Origin: Chloroflexota bacterium
GTDB taxonomy: Bacteria; Chloroflexota; Dehalococcoidia; SM23-28-2; RBG-16-64-32
Length of the DNA stretch: 5,328 nt
Direction of reading: 5' to 3'
Assembly: GCA_022561095.1 (NCBI GenBank)
Contig: JADFRV010000156.1
Location: 1 to 5,328 of the forward strand
Positions 1-5,328 of this stretch are shown here, piece by piece (within the stretch, counting starts at the first letter, position 1; every line of letters begins with the position of its first letter). A model generated the notes under the pieces. It saw only the letters and a list, made by a program, of their open reading frames with translations, was not told where the DNA came from and made no database searches. Both the position numbers and the translations under genes were made by a program.

Positions 1-1
1 C

Positions 2-1987
2 CGGTACAGCGACTTCTCGCAGGTGAGGCCTATCGCCAAGCTGGTGGTGGGCGAGGAGCAGACGGTGCTGGGCGACGTCTCGTCGGTCGGCGCGGGCATG
101 GTCGGTCGCCGCAAGGCCAGCGAGGCGGTGATCGGAGATGAGACGGGGACGCTGCGGGTAGTCTGGTGGGGTCAGACTTACGTGGCGCGCCAGTTGAGGG
201 AGGGCATGAAGATCGCCCTGAGCGGCAAGGTCACGGCCTTCAGCGGCCGGATACAGATGGAGAACCCGGAGTGGGAACCGATCGAGGAGGAGTCGCTGCA
301 CACGCGCCGGCTGGTGCCGGTGTACCCGGGCACGGAGCGCTTGCCCCAGCGTCTGGTGCGGCGCCTGGCCCGCGAGGCTGTGGACGCCTTCGCGGACCGG
401 TTGGAGGAGACGTTGCCGGAGGAGGTCAGGCGGCGTCTGAGGCTGCTGCCGGTGACGCAGGCGATGCGTCAGATGCACATCCCCGAGTCGTCGCAGCAGG
501 CGGCGGAGGCGCGTAGGCGGTTCGCGCTGGAGGAGCTGCTGCACATAGAGTTGGGCGTGGTGCGACGGAGGCTTGCGTGGCAGGCGGCGGGGGCGGCGCC
601 GAAGCTGACGCTGTCACAGCCTGTCCGCGACGGCTTCGTCCGCTCTCTGCCGTTTGATCTGACGGCGGCCCAGCGGCGGGCGGTCGACGAGGTGCTGCGG
701 GACATCGGGGAGAGCGTGCCGATGAGCCGGTTGCTGGAGGGCGACGTGGGCAGTGGCAAGACGGTGGTGGCCGCCGTGGCGCTGCTGGCGGCGGTGGCCA
801 GCGGCTACCAGGGCGCTATCATGGCCCCAACGGAGGTTCTGGCGGAGCAGCACTACCGCACGTTCTGCAGCCTATTCTCAGGTGGTGATGAGGAAGGGCT
901 GTGGCGGGACGTATTCTCGCCGGAGTATCTGAAGGAGCCGCTGCGGATAACGTTGCTGAGGGGGAGCCTGAAGACCGCGGAGAAGGCGGCGGCCCAGGAC
1001 AGCATCGCGCAGGGGGAGACGGACATCGCTATCGGCACGCAGGCGCTGGTCCAGAGTGAGGTCTCGTTCCAGCGTCTGGGCCTGGTGGTGGTGGACGAAC
1101 AGCACCGCTTTGGCGTGGAGCAGCGTGCGGCGTTGCGGCAGAAGGGTGTCAGCCCGCACACGCTGGTGATGACCGCCACGCCGATCCCCCGCACCCTCGC
1201 CCTCACCGTCTACGGCGACTTGGACATTACCGTCTTGGACGAGATGCCGCCGGGGCGGCCGCCGGTCAAGACTTATCGCCTGCGACCGGACCAGCGCCAG
1301 CAGGCGTATGACTTCCTGCGCAAGCAGGTAGGCGCCGGACGGCAGGCGTACGTCATCTGTCCGCTGGTGGAGGAGTCTGAGGCGGTGGCGGCGCGGGCAG
1401 CGGTGCAAGAGTACGAGCGGCTGTGCAGCGATGTGTTCCCAGACCTGCGCCTAGGCCTGTTGCACGGCCGCATGACGCCGGGGGAGAAGGATGCGGTGAT
1501 GCGCGAGTTCCGGGACGGGGGCCTCCATATGCTGGTGTCCACGGCGGTGGTCGAGGTTGGGATCGACGTCCGTAACGCGACCGTGATGCTGGTGGAGGGC
1601 GCGGACCGGTTCGGGTTGGCCCAGCTGCATCAGTTCCGGGGCCGCGTACGGAGGAGCAGCGAACAGGCCTACTGCCTGCTGCTGTCGGAGAACCCGTCGG
1701 AGGAGGCGCAGGAGCGGCTGCGCATCATGGAGACGACCCACGACGGCTTCAAGCTGGCCGAGGAAGACCTGCGTATCCGCGGGCCGGGAGAGTACTTCGG
1801 AACGCGACAGTCCGGTTTGCCCGACCTCAAGGTTGCGCGTTTAACAGATGTGGCCTTCATCGAGCAGGCCCGCGCGGAGGCGGTCCGCCTGCTGGAGGCC
1901 GATCCGGAGATGGAGCAGCCGCAGCACCGGGCGCTGGCGGCGCGAATGGAGGAGCTGTGGGGTCGCATCACGGCGGAGGTGTCCTAG
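2..1987 (+). CDS. recG: ATP-dependent DNA helicase RecG, 5' end cut off by the window
   Basis: RecG is the superfamily 2 DNA translocase that remodels stalled replication forks and branch-migrates Holliday junctions. The frame is open to the left edge: the seven codons before the GTG at 23 read RYSDFSQ, which fits the conserved RecG N-terminal stretch, so that GTG is an internal valine and the true start lies outside. Numbering from it, residues 10-90 form the OB-fold wedge domain, followed by the linker with PVYPGTE (99-105). The helicase core has a Q-motif-like LTAAQ (213-217), Walker A GDVGSGKT (240-247), APTEVLAEQH (268-277), the DEQH box (358-361), TATPIPRT (384-391), HGRM (481-484), motif V near 506-520 and motif VI near 537-545. 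The C-terminal TRG region contains DLRIRGPGE (582-590) and GTRQSGLP (593-600). Oddities are RVRRS instead of RVGRG, DVRNA instead of DVPNA, and GTQAL instead of GTHAL. The family assignment is secure; full activity is likely but unproven. Confidence 0.97.
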   Translation, partial: RYSDFSQVRPIAKLVVGEEQTVLGDVSSVGAGMVGRRKASEAVIGDETGTLRVVWWGQTYVARQLREGMKIALSGKVTAFSGRIQMENPEWEPIEEESLHTRRLVPVYPGTERLPQRLVRRLAREAVDAFADRLEETLPEEVRRRLRLLPVTQAMRQMHIPESSQQAAEARRRFALEELLHIELGVVRRRLAWQAAGAAPKLTLSQPVRDGFVRSLPFDLTAAQRRAVDEVLRDIGESVPMSRLLEGDVGSGKTVVAAVALLAAVASGYQGAIMAPTEVLAEQHYRTFCSLFSGGDEEGLWRDVFSPEYLKEPLRITLLRGSLKTAEKAAAQDSIAQGETDIAIGTQALVQSEVSFQRLGLVVVDEQHRFGVEQRAALRQKGVSPHTLVMTATPIPRTLALTVYGDLDITVLDEMPPGRPPVKTYRLRPDQRQQAYDFLRKQVGAGRQAYVICPLVEESEAVAARAAVQEYERLCSDVFPDLRLGLLHGRMTPGEKDAVMREFRDGGLHMLVSTAVVEVGIDVRNATVMLVEGADRFGLAQLHQFRGRVRRSSEQAYCLLLSENPSEEAQERLRIMETTHDGFKLAEEDLRIRGPGEYFGTRQSGLPDLKVARLTDVAFIEQARAEAVRLLEADPEMEQPQHRALAARMEELWGRITAEVS

Positions 1988-2004
1988 CGCCGCCGCCCTG
2001 AGGC

Positions 2005-2013
2005 TGGTACAAT
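2005..2013 (+). promoter_or_regulatory. Extended -10 promoter for argS
   Basis: TGGTACAAT reads as a TGn extension followed by TACAAT, one mismatch from the sigma70-type -10 consensus. It begins 17 bp after the recG stop. The best-spaced -35 position (1985-1990, TAGCGC) is a poor match and overlaps the recG stop, so the extended -10 would have to carry recognition. Transcription would start near 2019-2021, giving an argS leader of roughly 48 nt. The call rests on motif and position only. Confidence 0.55.
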
Positions 2014-2024
2014 CGGGGTTGCGA

Positions 2025-2049
2025 ATGCCGCCCCATTTCGGGGCGGTAT
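2025..2049 (+). other. GC-rich stem-loop in the argS leader
   Basis: Positions 2025-2034 pair with 2040-2049 across a five-base loop (ATTTC). The core is CCGCCCC with GGGGCGG, seven perfect GC pairs, extended outward by a G-T wobble and two A-T/T-A pairs. It lies between the proposed -10 element and the argS ribosome binding site. No T-tract follows (the next bases are GGTGCTTTC), so it does not look like a standard intrinsic terminator. It could be a 5' stabilising hairpin, a weak recG terminator, or an attenuator. The pairing is seen directly; the role is inferred. Confidence 0.6.
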
Positions 2050-2058
2050 GGTGCTTTC

Positions 2059-2063
2059 AGGAG
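2059..2063 (+). promoter_or_regulatory. Ribosome binding site of argS
   Basis: AGGAG sits four bases before the ATG at 2068. The spacing is shorter than the usual five to nine bases, but it is a good Shine-Dalgarno core and supports this start. It begins ten bases after the leader hairpin, so the hairpin itself does not hide it. Confidence 0.7.
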
Positions 2064-2067
2064 ACCG

Positions 2068-3726
2068 ATGATTAAGCAAGAGTTGGAACGCGTGATATCG
2101 GAGGCGGTACGCCGGGCGCAGGACGCCGACGACCTGCCCGCCGTTGCTGTGCCGGAGACCACCCTGGAGCGGCCTCAGCGCCCGGAGCATGGCGATTACG
2201 CTTCCAGCCTGGCGCTGCGGCTGGCCCGCTCGGCGCGGATGAGCCCTCTGGAGATAGCGGCGATCATCGCCAAACACACGGAGGTGGAGGAGGCTGTAGC
2301 GTCGGTGGACGTGGCGCCGCCGGGGTTCGTGAACTTCCGCCTGGCGCCGTCCTGGCTGGCGGCGCAGGTGGACGCCGTCCTCCAAGCGGGCGAGCGCTTC
2401 GGGGACGTTTCCCTGGGTAAGGGGGAGTCACTTCAGGTGGAGTACGTATCGGCGAATCCGGTGGGGCCGATCCACGTGGGCAACGGTCGCGGCCTGGCGT
2501 TGGGGGACACGCTGGCCAACGTTCTCGCCGCCGCGGGCTACCAGGTACAGCGCGAGTACCTGGTGAACGACGCCGGCACGCAGACGGAGACGTTCGCTGG
2601 CACACTGTACGCCCGCTATCAGCAGTTGTTCGGACGCGAGGTGGAGATACCGGCGGGCGGTTACCCAGGCGAGTACATGATCCACCTGGCGGAGAGGCTG
2701 AAGGAGGAGAAAGGCGACTCCCTGCTGGCGCCGCCGGGGGAGCCGTACCCGCCGGAGCTGCACGACCTGGGCGTGGCGCGGATGATGGACGTCATCAAGG
2801 ACGACCTGACGATGGTGGGCGTCCACTACGACCGCTGGTTCTCCGAGCGGTCGCTGTACGCGGACGGCACGTACGAGAAGGCGATGGCGCACCTGCGGGA
2901 GGGCGGCTTCGTGACGGAACGCGAGGGCGCCGTGTGGCTCTCCGCCTCGGAGCTGGGGGACGAGAAGGACAACGTGCTGGTGCGGTCGACGGGCGCGCCC
3001 ACCTACTTCGCGTCGGACGTCGCCTACCACTACGACAAGTTCATAGTTCGCGGTTTCCAGCACGTGATCAACGTCTGGGGCGCCGATCACCAGGGGCACG
3101 TGCCGCGGATGAAGGCGGCGGTGGCGGCGCTGGGGGTGGAACCTGAGCGGCTGACGATAATCGTCTACCAGCTCGTCACCCTGAAGCGGGGCACGGAGGT
3201 GGTGCGCCTGTCCAAGAGGGCGGGCGAGATCGTCACGCTGCGGGAGGTGGTGGAGGAGGTGGGGGCGGACGCGGTGCGCTTCTTCTTCGTGTCGAGGGCG
3301 GCCGATTCGCACATGGACTTCGATCTGGAGCTGGCGAAGCGGCAGAGCGCCGAGAACCCCGTCTACTACGTGCAGTACGCCCACGCGCGCATCGCCGGCA
3401 TTCTGTTGCATGCGAAGGAGCGGATCTCGTCGTTCGACGACGGCGACGTCTCGTTGCTGACCCACGAGTCGGAGCTGGCGTTGGTGCGCAAGATGCTCCA
3501 GCTGCCGGAGCTGGTGGAGGGTGTTGCCCTCAGCCTGGAGCCGCACCAGCTCCCGTACTACGCGATGGACCTGGCGACGGCGTTTCACGACTTCTACGAA
3601 AAGTGCCGCGTGGTGTCCGATGATGAGGCGCTCTCCAAGGCACGACTGAAGCTGGTGGCGGCGGCGAAGCTGGTGCTGGCGCGGGCGCTTGGGCTCATCG
3701 GCGTGAGCGCGCCGGAGCGGATGTAG
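2068..3726 (+). CDS. argS: Arginyl-tRNA synthetase
   Basis: This cytoplasmic class I enzyme charges tRNA-Arg with arginine, using ATP. At 552 residues it is a normal bacterial length. Residues 1-90 form the N-terminal ArgRS additional domain that contacts the tRNA. The Rossmann catalytic domain opens with YVSANPVGPIHVGNGRG (126-142), where HVGN (136-139) stands at the HIGH signature, and continues with LVNDAGTQ (165-172) and WGADHQGH (337-344). RLSKRAG (380-386) is the KMSKS-equivalent loop of the Bacillus-type enzymes. NPVYYVQYAHARI (430-442) links to the DALR anticodon-binding domain (about 470-552), which ends with the typical terminal methionine. The ATG start has AGGAG four bases upstream and leaves an 80-bp gap after recG containing a likely promoter. 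The last base of the second signature histidine is replaced by asparagine, the only obvious departure from the family pattern. Confidence 0.97.
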   Translation: MIKQELERVISEAVRRAQDADDLPAVAVPETTLERPQRPEHGDYASSLALRLARSARMSPLEIAAIIAKHTEVEEAVASVDVAPPGFVNFRLAPSWLAAQVDAVLQAGERFGDVSLGKGESLQVEYVSANPVGPIHVGNGRGLALGDTLANVLAAAGYQVQREYLVNDAGTQTETFAGTLYARYQQLFGREVEIPAGGYPGEYMIHLAERLKEEKGDSLLAPPGEPYPPELHDLGVARMMDVIKDDLTMVGVHYDRWFSERSLYADGTYEKAMAHLREGGFVTEREGAVWLSASELGDEKDNVLVRSTGAPTYFASDVAYHYDKFIVRGFQHVINVWGADHQGHVPRMKAAVAALGVEPERLTIIVYQLVTLKRGTEVVRLSKRAGEIVTLREVVEEVGADAVRFFFVSRAADSHMDFDLELAKRQSAENPVYYVQYAHARIAGILLHAKERISSFDDGDVSLLTHESELALVRKMLQLPELVEGVALSLEPHQLPYYAMDLATAFHDFYEKCRVVSDDEALSKARLKLVAAAKLVLARALGLIGVSAPERM

Positions 3727-3740
3727 GGCTTCGCCAGCGT

Positions 3741-4547
3741 ATGCCGGAGCTCCCCCTATCGACCAGCGGCAAGACGGCGGCGGCGGTCGCCAGGGCCTGC
3801 GCTCGGGAGGCCGGCCGGATCGCCATGGACGCCTTCGGACGGCGTCAGGACGTGCAGGTCAAGGGCCGCGGTAACTTCCTGACCGAGACCGATCTGGCGG
3901 CGGAGCGGGCCGTGCTGGCGATTCTCCGAAAGGAGTACCCCGAGCACGAGTTGCTGGCCGAGGAGTCGGTCGCGGAACCGAAAGGTGAGGGGTGGATGTG
4001 GGTGGTGGACCCGCTGGACGGCACGCACAACTTCTCGCGAGGGATACCGTACTTCGCGTTCAACATCGCTCTCTGCTACGGGCGTGAGCCGCTGCTGGGG
4101 CTGACCTACGCCCCGGCCACGGGCGAGGAGTTCTTCGCTGAGAATGGTAAGGGGCTGACGGTAAACGGGCAGCCGGCGCGGGCCTCGACGGCGGAGAGGC
4201 TGAGCGACTGCGTGCTGGGGGTGGACCTGGGCTACGAGGACGCACGGGCGGCGCGTATGTTGGAGCTGGTGGCGGAGGTGTGGCCGGTGCAGAGCGTGCG
4301 GGTGATGGGCAGCGCCGCTTTAGGGCTGGCCTACGCCGCCTGCGGCCGCTACGACCTGTTCATGCACTACTTCCTCTACCCGTGGGACATCGCGGCGGGG
4401 ATCGTGCTGGTCAAGGAGGGCGGTGGCGCTGTCCTGGACCGCGACGGCGGCGCTGCGAGCATCGACAGCGAGGGGGCGGTGGCGGGTGCGCCGGGCGCGG
4501 TGGAGGGGATGCTGTCGCTGGCCCGCGACCGGCCGTGGCGGGGGTAG
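3741..4547 (+). CDS. Inositol monophosphatase family phosphatase (SuhB-like)
   Basis: This is a 268-residue member of the Mg2+-dependent, lithium-sensitive phosphatase superfamily, which removes phosphate from small sugar or polyol phosphates. Visible motifs are KGRGNFLTETDLAAE (41-55), the first metal site AEE (73-75), the signature DPLDGTHNF (90-98) with metal ligands D90 and D93 and catalytic T95, the strand/helix stretch GSAALGLAYAACGRYDLF (190-207), and WDIAAG (215-220) with metal ligand D216, followed by EGGG (226-229). Length and motif order are normal and it appears intact. Substrate cannot be decided: inositol-1-phosphate, histidinol phosphate, fructose bisphosphate and 3'-phosphoadenosine 5'-phosphate phosphatases share these motifs. 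It starts 14 bp after the argS stop, with no clear Shine-Dalgarno sequence, so it is probably translated from the argS transcript. Starting at the next Met (29) would remove the conserved first helix, so the ATG at 3741 is preferred. Confidence 0.92.
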   Translation: MPELPLSTSGKTAAAVARACAREAGRIAMDAFGRRQDVQVKGRGNFLTETDLAAERAVLAILRKEYPEHELLAEESVAEPKGEGWMWVVDPLDGTHNFSRGIPYFAFNIALCYGREPLLGLTYAPATGEEFFAENGKGLTVNGQPARASTAERLSDCVLGVDLGYEDARAARMLELVAEVWPVQSVRVMGSAALGLAYAACGRYDLFMHYFLYPWDIAAGIVLVKEGGGAVLDRDGGAASIDSEGAVAGAPGAVEGMLSLARDRPWRG

Positions 4548-4556
4548 AGAGAAGTA

Positions 4557-5099
4557 CTAGTCCGCGTCTTCCCGCAGGGCGCGGTAGAGGGGGATAGGGG
4601 AGGGGATGCCTTTCATGACCGCCGGGCCCAGCGGCTCGAACTCCACGTCTTCTAACCCGTCTGCGACCTGACTGGCGGTGGCCTCGGAGGTGATGACCTC
4701 GCCGGGGGCAGCCAGGTCAACGATTCGAGAGGCGATGTTGACGTCGTTGCCCACGAGGTCGTCACCGCGGTGAACCGGCCGCCCACTGTGGATGCCGATG
4801 CGCACCCAGAGGGGGAAGTCGGAATCCGCCGCCTCGACTTCGAAGCGTTCTTGGAGGGCTAGGCCTGTCGCCACCGCGTCGCAGGGGTTGTCGAACGAGA
4901 GCATGAGGCCGTCTCCCAGCTCCTTGACGATGCGAGCGCCCGGCGGCAGGGACTCCCGCACGAGCCGCTCCTGCATCACCAGCAGGTCGACGGCAACGGC
5001 GTCGCCGCGGAGGGCGGTGAACTCGGTGAAGCCGACGAGGTCGGTGAACATGATGGTGCACTCTGCAGTGGCTGCGAGAGCCGTGCGGTCGGCGCTCAT
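4557..5099 (-). CDS. Single-domain class III adenylate/guanylate cyclase
   Basis: This 180-residue protein is almost entirely one class III cyclase homology domain, which makes a cyclic nucleotide from a nucleoside triphosphate as a dimer. FTDLVGFTEFT (18-28) supplies the first metal-binding Asp (D20), and KELGDGLMLSF (59-69) the second (D63). K59 and D114 (in GDDLVGN, 112-118) sit at the purine-recognition positions and are the pair expected for ATP. VNIASR (120-125) gives the transition-state residues N121 and R125. IGIHSG (101-106) and the closing MKGIPSPIPLYRAL (162-175) are family hallmarks. With all six residues present it should be active and, by inference, make cAMP. There is no signal peptide, membrane segment or sensor domain; only about ten residues precede the catalytic fold. 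The start is fixed by an ATGA overlap with the upstream repeat-protein gene. It converges on the phosphatase gene with a 9-bp gap. Confidence 0.93.
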   Translation of the reverse strand: MSADRTALAATAECTIMFTDLVGFTEFTALRGDAVAVDLLVMQERLVRESLPPGARIVKELGDGLMLSFDNPCDAVATGLALQERFEVEAADSDFPLWVRIGIHSGRPVHRGDDLVGNDVNIASRIVDLAAPGEVITSEATASQVADGLEDVEFEPLGPAVMKGIPSPIPLYRALREDAD

Positions 5100-5328
5100 G
5101 AGGGCTCAACCTCGATGTCGCCGGAGACGGAGTCCACGCGCAGGAGGAAGTCAGCGCCTTGGGGACATTCACACTCGATCTTGCCACTGAGGGAACGGAG
5201 CCTGGTCTGGGGGAGGCGCCCGGAGGGCACCCTGATGGCTATCTGGCCTGACACTGTGCGGATTCTGACGGCATCGGTGCCGTCCGTACCCAGATCGACG
5301 TTTCCGGACACGGTGCGGACCGTGACAC
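5096..5328 (-). CDS. DUF4097-like beta-strand repeat protein, N-terminal part outside the window
   Basis: Only the C-terminal 77 or so residues are visible, and the frame stays open to the right edge. The GTG at 5311 is the valine of a repeat (preceding codons read VTVRT), so it should not be taken as the start. Four imperfect repeats begin with V/L-S-G at 5311, 5254, 5191 and 5128, spaced 19, 21 and 21 residues: VSGNVDL, VSGQIAI, LSGKIEC and VSGDIEV. Each is preceded by alternating hydrophobic residues such as VRIRT, TRLRS and LRVDS. This pattern matches the DUF4097/DUF4098 'putative adhesin' repeat, expected to fold as stacked beta-strands. Such proteins are often envelope-associated, but no signal peptide or membrane segment can be seen here because the N-terminus is missing. 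The third repeat has two cysteines (CEC). Its TGA overlaps the cyclase ATG (ATGA), so the two are very likely co-translated. The molecular function is unknown. Confidence 0.8.
   Translation of the reverse strand, partial: VTVRTVSGNVDLGTDGTDAVRIRTVSGQIAIRVPSGRLPQTRLRSLSGKIECECPQGADFLLRVDSVSGDIEVEPS
5110..5113 (-). promoter_or_regulatory. Possible ribosome binding site of the cyclase gene
   Basis: On the minus strand GAGG lies ten bases upstream of the ATG at 5099, inside the end of the upstream gene. The spacing is a little long, so start recognition is probably helped by ribosomes terminating at the overlapping TGA. Confidence 0.4.

Noticed and set aside
23..25. GTG at 23 as the recG start
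   Set aside because: In-frame codons upstream continue conserved RecG sequence to the window edge, so this GTG is an internal valine.
878..1408. A 176-codon open frame antisense to recG
   Set aside because: It is composition-driven (Arg, Leu, His rich), sits opposite the conserved helicase core, and has no recognisable domain.
2025..2049. The leader hairpin as a standard Rho-independent terminator of recG
   Set aside because: No run of T follows the stem, and it lies downstream of the likely argS promoter, where a strong terminator would block argS.
2428..3588. A 386-codon open frame antisense to argS
   Set aside because: It lies wholly inside a certain argS gene, its product is a low-complexity string rich in Arg, His, Leu and Val, and no family motif is visible. 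Long antisense frames are expected from the codon bias of GC-rich genes.
4553..4561. Overlapping palindromes AGTACT and ACTAGT between the convergent stops
   Set aside because: They are six-base palindromes expected by chance and too short to form a terminator or a credible binding site.
4762..5187. A 141-codon minus-strand frame overlapping the cyclase in another frame
   Set aside because: It is a frame-shifted shadow, made of Arg/His/Pro-rich sequence, of the cyclase and repeat-protein genes.
4792..5190. A 132-codon plus-strand frame opposite the cyclase and the 3' end of the repeat gene
   Set aside because: The product is Ser/Arg-rich with no motif, whereas the minus strand encodes unmistakable cyclase motifs.
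5309..5311. GTG at 5311 as the start of the minus-strand repeat protein
   Set aside because: It is the valine of a V-S-G repeat unit, and the preceding in-frame codons (VTVRT) match the lead-in of the other repeats.

Overview
The window is a compact, GC-rich (about two thirds G+C by eye) stretch of bacterial chromosome made mostly of housekeeping genes. On the plus strand, left to right, it carries the 3' part of recG (the beginning lies off the left edge), an 80-bp gap with a promoter and a strong hairpin, a complete argS (arginyl-tRNA synthetase), and 14 bp later a complete gene of the inositol monophosphatase family. On the minus strand, from the right edge inward, there is the C-terminal part of a protein built from 'VSG' beta-strand repeats (DUF4097-like). 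It is coupled by an ATGA overlap to a short, single-domain class III nucleotidyl cyclase. The cyclase and phosphatase genes converge with only 9 bp between their stop codons.

The base composition, the Bacillus-type rather than E. coli-type ArgRS signature, and the wording of RecG (for example 'VEGADRFGLAQLHQFRGRV') remind me of Chloroflexota, perhaps Dehalococcoidia or SAR202-like lineages. This is an impression from sequence style, not a demonstrated placement. Nothing in the window indicates phage, transposons, plasmids or CRISPR, and I see no tRNA or rRNA gene.

Functionally, argS and the phosphatase probably share one transcript starting at an extended -10 element (TGGTACAAT) just after recG. 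That mRNA would begin with a 10-bp stem-loop ahead of the argS ribosome binding site. The minus-strand pair looks like an independent signalling or envelope unit: a repeat protein whose stop codon overlaps the start of a cyclase that keeps all the expected catalytic residues but has no sensor domain of its own.

I do not see a clearly new system. The points most worth checking are the repeat-protein/cyclase pairing, RecG with substitutions in normally invariant helicase motifs (RVRRS in place of RVGRG, DVRNA in place of DVPNA), and ArgRS with HVGN in place of the HIGH-type signature.
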